64,000 nucleotides of DNA. It comes from Medakamo hakoo (taxonomy: Eukaryota > Chlorophyta > Trebouxiophyceae > Coccomyxaceae). A program made the translations under genes and the position numbers. The notes beneath the pieces were generated by a model. It searched no databases and was not told the origin of the DNA. It worked only from the letters and a program-made list of their open reading frames with translations. The number at the start of each line of letters is the position of its first letter. The first letter of the stretch is position 1. The stretch spans positions 806,001-870,000 of the forward strand of contig CP089460.1 of assembly GCA_026636295.1 (NCBI GenBank), given 5' to 3'. Shown here in pieces: positions 38,306 through 49,184 of the stretch.

Positions 38306-39626
38306 TCACTCATCCTTGAACGGCTTGACGAACGGCTCGATCGGCCGCAAGAACCGGGAGGACCGCGACCCGTCGTCGCCGTCCTTGCCCCACGACACGT
38401 ACTCGGCCTTTGTCTTGGGCAGCTTGCGCAGGTCGCCCTCGATCTTGAAGCCGGCGTCGTCGCCGCCGATCACGTGGTCGATCAGCCCGTACCGCTTGGC
38501 CTCCAGCGCGCTCATGTACCGGTCCCGGTCCGTGTCCGCGTCGATCTGGTCGACGCTCTTGCCCGTGGCCGCCGCCATGATGCGGTTGAGGTTGGCCTTG
38601 TGGAACATGATCTCCTTGGCCTGGATCTCGATGTCGACGGCCTGGCCGGACGCGCCGCCCAGGGGCTGGTGGATCATGATGCGGGCGTTGGGCATGGCGT
38701 GGCGCTTGCCCGGCGCGCCCGCGCACAGCAGGAAGGCGCCCATGGAGGCGGCCAGGCCGAAGCAGTAGGTCGCGACGGGCGCGCGCGCCATCTGCATGCC
38801 GTCGTAGATGCCCAGGCCCGCGGTGACGGAGCCGCCGGGGGAGTTGATGAAGAGCTTGATGTCCTGTGTGTTGGGGGCGGGGTAGGGGCGGGGGGAGGGG
38901 GGAGGGGGGGCGCGGGCGTGGGTGAGGGATGGGATGGCAGGGGCAGAGGTGTGTGTGTGTGTGTGTGTTTGTTTTCGGCGGCGAGCCACGCGGCCGACAA
39001 GGGAAACATCGACGGCCCCTCCCGCCACTCCTCGCCACTCCTCGTGCCTTGGTCGGGTCTTTCGCGTCCAGCAACAGCATCTGGGAGATGATGGCGTCCG
39101 CGACAAAGTCGTTGACCTGGCGTGTGGGCGGGGGGTGGGGGGGGTGAGAGAGGGATCGGCGGTCCGCCCGCCCGCGTGTCAAGAGTCAGTGGGACGCGGC
39201 GGCGGAGAGAAAACCCTCCCCCTCGACGCCTCGCACCTCGCCACCCAAGAAGATGATGCGCTGGTCCAGCAGCAGGGAGAACGGGTCGCCCCCCATCTCG
39301 GGCGTGCTACGAGTGGTGGGGAGGGGTGGGGAGGGCGGGAAGGGCGGGTCAGGGCACGCGAACGGAGGGTCGGGAAAAAAAACGCGGGGCCAGCGCATCG
39401 TCACAGCAGGGAGGCACAGGGGCGAGCGGGGGGAGGGCCCGCCGCGGCCCGTCCGCCCGCGCGCTGGGCCCCGTGAACCCTCAAAATTTGACACAACTCA
39501 CCGCGGCACGAGCATGGGCTGGCGGCCCGCAAAGACGCGGACGCCGCCGCACCGGGGCCGGGCGGCGGCGGCGCGCGAGCCGCTGGTGCTCGGCCGCGCG
39601 CTCACCGGCGCGCGGACGGCATGCAT
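38306..39626 (-). CDS. CLPP: Chloroplast ClpP protease subunit, catalytically intact
   Basis: Serine protease subunit of the stromal Clp complex. Four exons fit: 39626-39502, 39306-39237, 39116-39048 and 38863-38306, giving 273 residues. A Ser/Arg/Ala-rich transit peptide precedes [16 protein letters not shown]. Other marks are [13 protein letters not shown] and [15 protein letters not shown]. The triad is complete and spaced as in bacterial ClpP: Ser128, His153 (MIHQPLGG) and Asp202 (DRDRYMSA). It is therefore a ClpP, not an inactive ClpR. The C-terminal extension (~40 residues) is longer than bacterial ClpP. Homology places the exon 3 end after DPTK, which requires a GC donor (AAG|GCACG). 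The alternative GT lies nine bases further and would add ARG. Confidence 0.92.
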
Positions 39627-39943
39627 GGTTTCAGGCTGGGCTGCTCTGGACGCTCTGTCTCTGCGTCGTGCGGCGGGAGTGGTGCGCGCGCGTGAGTGTG
39701 CGGGGAAAAGGAAGCGAGTGTGATGAGGCAAAAGCCCCCCGTTCCTCCGTTGCACTCTCTCCCTCCCACCTGAGTCTCAGGCAGCACTCTGTGCCGCGCC
39801 ACCGCCCACCCCTCCCCCACACAGGCCGCCGCCGTTCTCCACACACACACACACACACACACACAGCACACACACACAGCACACACACGCACACACACAC
39901 TCACACACAGCACGCACACACGCTCGTCACCCACTCTCGCGCC
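39627..39943. other. Intergenic region with CA repeats (ClpP upstream / eIF3a 3' flank)
   Basis: 317 bp. CA microsatellites occupy about 39838-39912; on the eIF3a sense strand this is a GT-rich 3' flank. No gene is recognised. Confidence 0.55.
39838..39912. repeat. CA microsatellite array
   Basis: Several CA runs separated by AGCA or CG interruptions. Confidence 0.9.
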
Positions 39944-42900
39944 TCACCACCGCCGCGTCACCGGCGGCGGCGGCGGCGCGTCGTCGCGGGCGGGCGGCAC
40001 GCCGCCGCGGCGCGAGGGGGGCACCCACTTCCCGCCGCCGCCGCCCTCCTCCCGCCCGGCCGGCGGGGGCGGCGCTTCGCCCGGGCCCGTGCGGCGCGGC
40101 GCCCACCGGCCGGGTGCGGGGCCGGCGTCGTCGCCGCCGGACGCGGCGGCCGCAGCAACGGGCGGGCGCTCGCCCGGCGGGGGCGGGCCGCCGCCGCTGC
40201 CGCGCAGCGCGGGCGGCACAAACGCGCCGCCGCCCGCCCGGCGGGACGGCGGGACGTACCCACCGCCGCCGCCGCCGCCGCCGGACGGCCGGTCCTCACC
40301 ACCAGACGGGCGGGACCGGTCCGCCGCCGCCGCCCGGTCGCGGGCCGCCTCCGCCTCGCGCGCCGACCGCTCGGCCGCCGCGGCCGCCTCGGCCTCGGCC
40401 TCGGCCCGCCGCTTGGCCTCCACCTCCAGCCGGCACCGCCGCACAAACTCGCGCTTGCGCGCGATGTCCCGGTCCCGGGCCGCGGCCTCGCGTTTGGCGG
40501 CGGCGGCGGCGGCCGCGGCCGCGGCGCGGGCCGCAAACTCGTCCTTGCGCCGGGCCTCGACCGACGCCGCAAACGACGCCGCGTCGGCGTCCGTCTTGGC
40601 CAGGCGCGCGCGCTCGGCCGTGTCGGCCTCCCACGCCGCCCGGTGCGCGGCCGCGTACTCGGACGCGCCGGCTTCAAAGGCGGCCTCGTCCTCCGCCGCC
40701 CGGGCGGCGGCGGCGGCGGCCAGCAGCGGCGCTTCCGCCTCGCGGCGGGCGCGCTCAAAGTGGTCGAGCGTCTTGGCGGTGCGGGCGAGCCGCTTCTCCG
40801 CGTCCGCGCGCGCGCGCGACGCCTCGGACGCGGCCTCCGCCAGCAGCGCGCGCTTGTCCAACAGGGCGGCGGGATCCTTGACCTTGATGGCCTTGCCCTG
40901 CTTGGCCGCGGCGGCCAGCATGGCGCGCGCTTCCTCCGCCTCCCGCTCCGCCAGTTCCGCCTGCAGGCGCTCCTCCTCGCGGCGCGCGGCCGCCGCGCGG
41001 CGCCGCTCCGCCTCCGCCGCCTCAGCCAGGCGGGCGGCCTCTGCGCGCTTGGCCTCCTCCTCCCGCTCCACGGCCGCGGCCGCCCGCTCCGCCTCCTCCT
41101 TGCGGCGCTCGATGATGACGCGGCGGGCCAGGGCGCGCTCGTTGTCCTGCCGCGCCGAGGCGCGCGCGGCGGCCACGGCAGCGGCCGCGCCCCGCGCCGC
41201 GGCGTCCGCGCCGGGCGGCGCCACGCCCGCCGCGGCCAGGCCCGCGGCCAGGCGGCGGCCGGCGGCGGCCAGGGCGCCCGCCACGCCGTCCACGTCGGCG
41301 GCGGGGCCGTCGAAGAGCACCACGCCGGCCCGGTGGTCGATGCGGACGGGGACGCCGCCCCGCCGGGCCGCGTCGGCCAGCGCGCCCTCCAACTCGGACG
41401 GACGCAGGAAGGGGACGAGCGCGGCCAGGGAGTCCAGGGGCAGCGACGCATACACCCGGCCCAGCTGCTGCAGCGTGCGCAGGACGGCCGCGCGCTGGAG
41501 CGGGGCGCGGTACCCGGACAGGTCGGCCGCCGACGGGACGGGGCAGGCCGGGGAGACGGGGGCGAGCGGGCCGGCGGGCGGCGCGGGCGCGTCGCCGCCG
41601 CCCGTCGCCGGGCCGCACACCTCGTCCAGCAGCGGCGCCAGGCGCGCGCACAGGTCGAGCGGCGCCCACTCCGTCTCCAGCAGGGCGTACACCGCCCGCA
41701 CGGCCGGCGGGCACAGACCCAGCACGCCGCGGGCCGTCAGCTCGGCGACGAGGGCGGACCGGGACAGGGCCGGGCGGCGGGCGGCGCCCGGCCCGCCGGC
41801 GGGCGCGCCCGGACCGCCGCCCGCCCCGCCGCCCTTGGAGGCGGGCCGGTCGACCGCAAACCCCAGCAGCGCGGCGACGCGCGACGCGCGCTCGCGCTCC
41901 GCCTCCGCCTCCGCCTCCGACCGGGCGGCGGACGCCGGGTCGACGGGCGGCGCGCACAGGGCGGCCAGGGCGACGTTGGTGGCCAGGGCGGCCGCGTCTT
42001 CCGGGGCGAGGCCGGGAGGCGGCGACGCGGCCGGCGCGCCGCCGCCGCCGCCGCCCGCCGCCCCGCCGCCCGCCGCCCGGGCCAGCAGGAACAGGCGGTA
42101 CCAGGCGTACCCCGTGTACAGGTGGGCGCCCGCCACGGCAAAGATGCGGGTCAGCTGGGCGTAGTACCCGGCCATGAGGCCGGGCTTGAGCAGGAGGGGC
42201 GCCGGCCGCGCGCCGCGGCCGCCCGCCGCGCCGGCCGACGCCGCGAGCGCCAGCACGCCCTGCACGTCCTCCACCGAGCGGAAGGCTTCCTGCCACAGGC
42301 CCATCTCGCCCGCGACGCGCAGCTGGTCGAAGCGCGTCGCCAGCATGGCCGCCACGGTCTCGGGGCAGGCCAGGTCGGGGCGGTCGCGCGCGTCCCGGTA
42401 CTTGGCCAGGTTGGCCAAGTGCGCGCGCAGCACGTCGCACAGCCGCCGAAACTCGACGGGGCGGGCGTGCTTTGCGCAAAAGGCGAACGCCCGGCCCGCC
42501 ACGGCCGCGTACAGGGCTTCGGTGCGCGCGTTGTTGCGCAGGACGTCCAGGCACGTGCGGTGGGCATCCCACAGGAAGCGCAGCCAGGGCGTGACCGCCT
42601 CGCGGTCGGCGCGGTCGGCGGCCTTGTCCCCCGACACGCACGCGAGCGTCAGGGCTTCGGGCGTCGTGTCGGCTTCCAGGTCGTCCACGGCCGCGGCCGC
42701 GGCCTCCGCTTCCGCGGCGTCCAAGGCAGCACGCGCCGAGTCGGCCCGGGCCGTCGCCGCGTCGAGGAAGTGGGTGACGACCGTGTCAAGCGACGCGACG
42801 TTGATCTGTGGGAGGAGGGGGAAAGGGGCGCGATGTGTGTGACGTGTTGGTGCGGCGGCTTCCCCAGGGGTCGGCACGGTCACCTGTCCACCTCGGACGG

Positions 42901-43662
42901 GGCGGCGGCGGGCGCGGCACCCCCCCCCCTGGGAAAACGCTTCCACCCCCATCCTCTCCTGTCCCTCACCTGCTGGCACAGGTTGCGGTAGTGGATCAGG
43001 CCGTCCTTGGCGTACCGCCCCTTTTTCAGGTCGACGCACAGGTCCACGTACTTGAGGGCGACGTCCTCCATGACCTAGAAGGAGGGGTGGGGAAGGAGGG
43101 GGTGGGTGAGCGTGGCGTGCGTGAGCGGGAAGGACGTGCGCGGCGGACGGCGATGCGCGGACGAACAAAGAAGGCGAGGTGCGCCTTTTTCTGACGTGCA
43201 CGATTGCATCCATCCACTCTTCCACCCAACCCACCTTGGACCAGGTGCGGTGGCGCTTGGACGAGATGACATCGTGCAGGGCCTGAGAGAGAGGGAGGGA
43301 GGGGAGAGAGAGGACGGACGTGAGGACGACTGCCTTTTTCTCGCCGAGTCGGCCGCCGCCATCGGCCAGAGCAGGCTGCCGGGGCGACAGCCTGCACAAG
43401 CAGGGCCAGCCTGACCAGGCCGGCGGCCGCGGACGGGTCCACGCTGTCAGGTGCCCAGCCTCACAGGAGCGGAGGCCTGGTGTCCTGCCGCCCAGGGCGG
43501 CCGCGGCCCGAAAAAGCAGGCGGAGATCGGCGGCGCGCTCGCAAGGAGACTCGCCTGCAACGCCGCGCCCGACTGGCCGACCGCAATCAGCTCGTCCGCC
43601 CGCTTCAGGGCGTTCTCCGGCTTGGCGAACGCGGCCTGGCCGCCGCGGTAGAAGCGCGACAT
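39944..43662 (-). CDS. EIF3A: Translation initiation factor 3 subunit a
   Basis: Largest scaffold subunit of eIF3. Four exons fit: 43662-43555, 43282-43235, 43074-42970 and 42805-39944, giving about 1,040 residues. The N-terminus matches plant eIF3a closely: [20 protein letters not shown], then [36 protein letters not shown] and [17 protein letters not shown]. The PCI domain covers roughly residues 330-500. After it comes a long charged coiled coil rich in Ala, Arg and Glu, then a Gly/Pro tail with repeats of the type VPPSRR. Intron 1 fits only with a GC donor (CAG|GCGAGT). The start ATG overlaps on the opposite strand with a + strand ATG of the decarboxylase leader. Confidence 0.93.
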
Positions 43663-43771
43663 GGCCCGCGAGGTGAGGTTTTTTGCTTCGACGAGCAGAA
43701 CACAGGAGTGGGCAGCTGAGCTCCCGTCTCTCCTCACACGCCATTTTTCCTCTCGAGCAGGGGCCGCACGC
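43663..43771. promoter_or_regulatory. Compact bidirectional promoter (eIF3a / decarboxylase)
   Basis: Only 109 bp separate the eIF3a ATG (-) from the likely decarboxylase ATG (+). A possible 5'-leader intron of the + gene (GTGAGG at 43673 to CAG at 43760) would fall inside it. Confidence 0.45.
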
Positions 43772-45538
43772 ATGCCGTCCCCACGCCCACCCGCCGGCGC
43801 GACCCGACACCGGGTGCTTTGCACCGGGCGGCCCGGCGTCCCACCCGCCCAGCGCAGGCGACCGCGCAGCGTGGCGGCGCCAGGCCCGGCCGCGGCCCTT
43901 GCCCGCCCACCCGCTGCACCTGGCCGCCAGCGACCTCCCCAGCCGCCCGACGACCCGCAAGCCGACACCCCTCTCCTGGACGCCGTCCTGGCGCGCGGGC
44001 GCGCCGCCGAAGCCGCCTGGCACATCCCAGGCCACAAACGCGGCGGGCGGGCTGAGCGTGAGCCCGCCCCGCCGTCCCTGTCGCGGCTGCTCGCGCTCGC
44101 GGGGCCGACCGCGCTCCGCCACGACTTGACGGAGCTGGCCGGCCTGGACGTCCTGTCCTCGCCCACGGGCCCCATCGCCGCCGCGCAGGCGCTGGCGGCG
44201 GCCGCTGTGGGCGCGGGCGCGACCAGGTTTTGCGTGAATGGGTCCACGGGCGGGCTGGCCGCGGCGGTCGCCGCGGCCGTGGCCGCGTGGAAGCGGCGGC
44301 ACAGCGGCGGACACGCCACCGCCCGCCGCCCGCCGCTCATCCTGGCCGCCCGCAACTGCCACACGAGCGTGTACGCCGCCGCCGCGGGCGCGGGCGCGGA
44401 CGTCGGGTGGGTGCCCCCACCGCCCGCGTGCGCGGCGGCGGGCTGGCCGGGCGTGCACCATCCACTCACGCCGCGTGGCCTGCGGGCCGCGCTCTCGGCC
44501 GCGGCGGCCGCCGGCCAGCCCCCGCCCGCCGCGGTCGTCCTCGTCTCGCCCACCTACTTTGGCGCGGTCGCCGACATTGCCGGCCTGGCGGAAGCCGCGC
44601 GCCCAGCCCCGCTGATCGTGGACGAAGCGCACGGCCCGCACTGGGGCGCGCACCCCGCCTTCCCTCGCCCCGCCGTCGCTGTCGGCGCGGCCCTCTCCGT
44701 GTCCTCCGCCCACAAAGCCCTGGCGTCCCTGGGCCAGGCAGCGCTGGTCCACGTTGCACGCGACGCGCCGCCCGACCTGCTCCAAGCCCTGGACACCGCG
44801 CTGAAAGCCCAGCAGACGTCGTCGCCGTCTTACCTCCTGCTGGCGAGCCTGGACGCCGGGCGGGCGGCCGCGTTTGAGGGCGGCGGGAGGGCGTGGGAGC
44901 CGGCCTTGGCGGCGGTTGACTCGGTGCGGGCTGCTCTGCGGTGCGCGCCAGGCGTCCGGCTGCTGGCGGATGGAGGAGGAGGCGGGGCGGCGTGGGGCTG
45001 GGACCCCCTGCGCCTGACGTTTGCGGTCGACGGCCCGGGCGGCGGCGCGTCAGCCTGTTGTGGCCTGGCCGTCGCGGCCGCCCTGGAAGCCGGCGGCGGC
45101 GTCGTGGCCGAGGCCGCGCTGCCTGGCGGTGCGGTCGTCCTGGCGGGAGGCGCGGGGACGGGCCCGGGCGCGGCGGCGGCGGTGGTGGCGGCGCTGCCGG
45201 GCCTGCTGGCCGCGCGCGACGCCGGCCGCCTGGCTGTCGGCCCGCCCGGTCCACCCGCCACCTCCGCTCCACCGCCCTTCCTCCCGCCTGCCGCCGTCTC
45301 ACCGCGCGACGCCCTGTACGGCGGCCTGGCCTGGGAGGCCGTGCCGGTGGCGGATGCGGCGGGGAGGGTGGCGGCAGAGGCCTTGACGCCCTACCCACCC
45401 GGCGTCCCGGCCGCGCTGCCGGGCGAAACGCTCGACCCAGCCACGCTCGCCCATTTAACCGCCGTCCTGGCGGCTGGCGGCAGGGTGACGGGCGCGGCGG
45501 ATGCGAGTCTGCGCACTGTGCGCGTGTTTTTGTTGTAG
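43772..45538 (+). CDS. Orn/Lys/Arg decarboxylase-like PLP enzyme (bacterial-type, fold I)
   Basis: Single exon, 588 residues from the ATG at 43772; an in-frame ATG at 43661 exists but would overlap the eIF3a start. The ~80-residue N-terminus is Arg/Pro/Ala-rich, fitting a plastid transit peptide. The fold-I core is clear: AWHIPGHKRGG, HDLTELAGLDVLSSPTGPI, FCVNGSTGG, ARNCHTSVY, SPTYFGAVADI, VDEAHGPHWGAHPAFP and the PLP lysine K315 in SSAHKALASLGQ. A C-terminal domain follows with GGLAWEAVPV and PYPPGVPAALPGE. This family is bacterial in style and also present in plants. Substrate (lysine, arginine or ornithine) cannot be told from sequence; a polyamine role is likely. Confidence 0.87.
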   Translation: MPSPRPPAGATRHRVLCTGRPGVPPAQRRRPRSVAAPGPAAALARPPAAPGRQRPPQPPDDPQADTPLLDAVLARGRAAEAAWHIPGHKRGGRAEREPAPPSLSRLLALAGPTALRHDLTELAGLDVLSSPTGPIAAAQALAAAAVGAGATRFCVNGSTGGLAAAVAAAVAAWKRRHSGGHATARRPPLILAARNCHTSVYAAAAGAGADVGWVPPPPACAAAGWPGVHHPLTPRGLRAALSAAAAAGQPPPAAVVLVSPTYFGAVADIAGLAEAARPAPLIVDEAHGPHWGAHPAFPRPAVAVGAALSVSSAHKALASLGQAALVHVARDAPPDLLQALDTALKAQQTSSPSYLLLASLDAGRAAAFEGGGRAWEPALAAVDSVRAALRCAPGVRLLADGGGGGAAWGWDPLRLTFAVDGPGGGASACCGLAVAAALEAGGGVVAEAALPGGAVVLAGGAGTGPGAAAAVVAALPGLLAARDAGRLAVGPPGPPATSAPPPFLPPAAVSPRDALYGGLAWEAVPVADAAGRVAAEALTPYPPGVPAALPGETLDPATLAHLTAVLAAGGRVTGAADASLRTVRVFLL

Positions 45539-46126
45539 ATGAGAATCATTTTTGTTCACGCTCTTCACACGCTTTTTTGTTCAACAATGTTCGCCGCTCC
45601 CCTCCGCCCCCCCGTTTTTTTTTGTTCACGCGCCACGCCGACCCCCCCAGGTTGTTCGTTTTTTGATGTTCCCTCCCAGGCAACGCACGCTCGCACGCCA
45701 AATCACTCACGCACCCACCCACACCCACGCCCACACACACACATTCACGCACGCACACACGCCGCCGGCTCACTTGTCAGCCGTTGGCTCACCCAGCCCA
45801 CCCACCCACATACACACACACACACAGCCCTTGTTTTTTTGTTCACGCAGGCCAAAACAACCCACACTCTCGCCCACCAGCCAAAAGAAGAGGAAAAAAC
45901 ACAACCAGGCCGGGACGTCCGGCCTGCGTGCTTTTGTCACCTCCCCGCCGCCACACAGGGGAAGGAGAGGAGGCACGGGTGGGGAGGCTGTGGAGCCTGC
46001 GACCCAGCGGCACCCCCTCAAGCCCGCTCCCTCCCGCTGTGTTGTATCGCCTGCGCAAGAAAGAAAAAGAAAAAAGCACTAACTCTAAGGGAAAAAAGGC
46101 ACCCGCCCACACCTCTGGATGCTCGA
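45539..46126. other. Convergent intergenic region, CA- and T-rich
   Basis: 588 bp between the decarboxylase stop (+) and the ABCG stop (-). It has TTTGTTCACGC-type motifs at about 45548, 45619 and 45838, CA microsatellites (about 45720-45765 and 45810-45828) and purine-rich sequence to the end. No coding or RNA gene is supported. Confidence 0.55.
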
Positions 46127-49100
46127 TCAGAACCAGTGCTTGCGCAGGGACAGGGCGATCCAGCCGTACGTGGTGACGCGGATGGCCAGCATGATGCCGA
46201 TCAGCCAGGCAAAGTCGATGGGCAGCTTCAGCCCGTTGTTGACGTTGGCGGGGACGGCGTCCATGCCGTCGACGGGCAGGAGCGGGCCCTGCAGCTTCAG
46301 CCCCGTGAACTCGTTGCGGACGACGGCGGAGTAGGCGAACGCCACGAACGACGCCTTTTTCAGCCAGATGAAGTAGACGGGCGTCTCCGTCTGGATGAAG
46401 CCCGTGAACATCAGCAGCAGCAGGCACAGCATGCCGTTGATGATCTGGCCGACGACGACCTCGCGGTGGACGGCCGCGCACAGCTGGCCGACCGTGTCGG
46501 CCGTGAGCGCGACCAGGACCAGGCACGCGTAGAAGACGAAGAACTTGGACGCGACGGCCTGGAAGCCGATCATGAAGTAGACGAGGAGGGAGAAGGCCAT
46601 GACGAAGGTCAGTTGCAGGGGCAGCTGGGTCAGCGACTTGGCGGTGAAGAAGGCAAAGTAGTTGTACAGCCGGTTGCCAAACTCGCGGCGCAGCAGGGCG
46701 CGCTCCCGCGAAAAGACGGCGACCGCGTTCTGGGCGGGCTGCAGCACCAGGCACGCGCAAATGAACCACAGGGACGCGATGCGGTCAAAGGTGCCGCCGT
46801 TCATGTCGTCCGGCACCTTCCAGTACGTCAGCCCGACGAGCGTGCCGAAGAACAGGTACTGCACCAGCTGGATGATGACGTTGAGCGGCGCGCGCCACAT
46901 GTGGCGGACGAAGCGCACGGACAGGCACCGGATCTGGTACCAGGACGACGTCGCGGCGGCGGCGTGCTCGGCGTCGGGCGCGGCGGAGGAGCCCAGGGCC
47001 TGGGCGGTCACCGTGTGGCGCAGCGACCAGCGCGACAGCGTGCGCTCGTACCCCGGGCCGCCCGCCTCCGCGTCGCCCAGGGCGGCGTCCAGGGAGAACG
47101 TGTCCCGGTGCGCGGCCGACGACGCCGCCACGACTTCCGTGTCCTTGCACAGGACCATGAAGTGCTCGGCCAGGTTGCGGTGGGACGGGCGCGGGTGGCC
47201 CAGGCCGTCGAACCAGGCTTCCGCCGCGCGCCACGCGCCGCAGTAGACCATGCACCCGCCGGACAGCAGCATGAAGTCGTCGAAGCGTTCGCAAATGTCG
47301 GCGGACGGCTGGTGGATGGTGCACAGGACGGTGCGCCCCCGGGACGCCAGGCGCTTCAGCAGGCAGACGATGGAGAGGGCGGAGTCGGAGTCGAGGCCGG
47401 TCGTCGGCTCGTCCAGGAAGACGGCGCGCGGGTCGGTGACCAGGGCGATGCCGATGGACACGCGGCGGCGCTCGCCGCCCGAGATGGACGACACCGTGCC
47501 GTCAATGTCTTCACCGATCATCATGCCGGCCCGGTGGCGGAGGGAGAGCTCGGACACGATCTCGTCCACGCGCCGCCGCTTCTCCGCGAGCGGCATCGCC
47601 TGCGGCAGCTTGAGCAGCGCGCTCGTCATGATGGCCTCCCGCACCGTCGCCGTCTGCAGCAGGATGTCCCGCTGCCAGACGACGGCGGACTGGGTGCGGA
47701 ATTCCTTGGCGATCATGGGCGCGCCGTTGACGTAGATGGAGCCGTGGACCTGTGGTGGTGGGAGGGGGTGGGAGGAGGGGTGGGGGTGGGATCCGAGGGG
47801 AGGGGGGAGCGGGTCGGTGGGGCGCGTGAGCCAAAGAAGGCGCGGCGCGCGGTGAGTGGCTGTGAGGGCCGCCGCGCGCGCGCGTGAAGGCTCCTCCTCT
47901 CCGCCCCGCCCGCCCGCCCTTCCCGCCCTTGCTTCCGCCTTCCACGCACCTCGCCGCCAGAGACGGAGCAGGCCAGGGTCTTGAGCAGCGTGGACTGTTG
48001 AGTGTGGCGTGGGTGTGTTGGGAGGCCGGGCGTGAGGGGAGAGAGTCGTTGAGGAGAGGCACCAGAGCGCGCGGCCGAGGCCGAGCGGCGCGCGAGAGCA
48101 ACTGCAAACGACGACGAAAGCCCGACTCCGCGACCCAAGGCGGGCGACCGCGTCGACCCTCTTTCGCTTTTTTCGCGCCCATCGCGTTGAGGCGGCCTCG
48201 GACCGCTACATGCGGGCGAGAGTGGGAGGTGATGGGCCGGGCGGACGTGGGCGCCGGGAAGGGCGGGAGCGCAACGGCGCGCGGCCCCCTCTCCCGCCGG
48301 CGGCAGCAGAGAGGGGCAGAGAGATGCCGCCACCGCACTCGCCCCGCCCACCGCGACACGGTCCACCCTCTCCCAGCCGGGCTCATAGGCCTGGTTCAAC
48401 ACGGTCGACGTGCGGGCGGGGGCGGCGGCGGCCGTGGGGCGGGGAGTGGGGCGCGCGCTCTCTGGCCGCAACGGCCTTCGAGGCGTTTTGCAGCAGCACG
48501 AGCGGCATTCCGGATTGGCCCAGCGCCGGCCCCGGATGTCGGCGAACCCACACAAAACCGCACTGCCGGTGGGCGCATGGCTTCCTCCTCTCCGGTGGGA
48601 CGGGTGGGAAGGGGTGGGAGGTGCCCGACCGCGGGCAAAACGCAGGCGGAACCGCCGCCGGCGTGGGCGACGCACAAAAGCGCGGCCGCATTCTTCCGCC
48701 AGCGCCGCCCACGGCGTCGCGCGGCCGCCAACCCTGCGCCGCCCGCCCCCCTGCCGATAGGCAGGAGGCTGGGCCACGCACACGCGGCGTGGCGGACACC
48801 CCTCACCACACGGACACGCCCCTAAAAACGCACCTTCCCGGCTCCGCTCGGGCCGAGCAGCGCCGTGACGCGGGACGCGAGCGCGTACCCGGAGACGTTC
48901 TTCAGGATGGTGGTCGCCCCCTTGCGGGAGTTGACCTTGTAGCGCAGGTTGTGGAAGCAGATGTCCAGGCCGCGGAGCGGCTCCAAGTTGAGTGTCGACT
49001 CGCACGCGCCCGGCAGCGGCGCGGGCGCGCCTTTCTCGCCACCCATGGCGCCCTTCTCGCCGCTCACGGACGTGGTCAGCGCGACAGCGGGAGCGCCCAG

Positions 49101-49184
49101 GACGGGGGACCCGCCGTTGGCAGCGGCGGGCATGGACCGGCCGTCGGCGTAAGAATCTGGGCCGTCGGCGGAGAAGGCCGGCAT
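46127..49184 (-). CDS. ABCG (WBC) half-transporter
   Basis: Membrane exporter with the nucleotide-binding domain first and the membrane domain after it, as in plant ABCG half-transporters. Three exons fit: 49184-48834, 47994-47950 and 47749-46127, giving 672 residues. Walker A is GPSGAGK|STLL, cut by an 839-bp intron between Lys and Ser. The signature is SSISGGERRRVSIG (near residue 221), Walker B FLDEPTTGLDS (near 244), followed by TIHQPS. Six hydrophobic segments occupy about 430-672. The NBD-proximal N-terminus has CESTLNLEPLRGLDICFHNL. It should work as a homo- or heterodimer; substrates in the family include lipids, sterols and wax precursors. The first in-frame ATG at 49184 sits right after an AG, so an upstream leader exon is possible. 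Confidence 0.9.

Noticed and set aside
39326-42991. A 1,221-codon open frame on the + strand opposite eIF3a and ClpP
   Set aside because: It is Arg/Gly-rich antisense read-through of GC-rich coding sequence; eIF3a on the other strand has clear family conservation.
39944-44785. A single 1,613-codon reading of eIF3a running through its introns
   Set aside because: Plant eIF3a homology requires removal of three introns and a start at 43662; the upstream part is antisense to the decarboxylase.
45539-46126. Possible hidden RNA gene in the T- and CA-rich gap
   Set aside because: No tRNA-like arms, no TATA or proximal element pair and no stable stem could be seen by eye.
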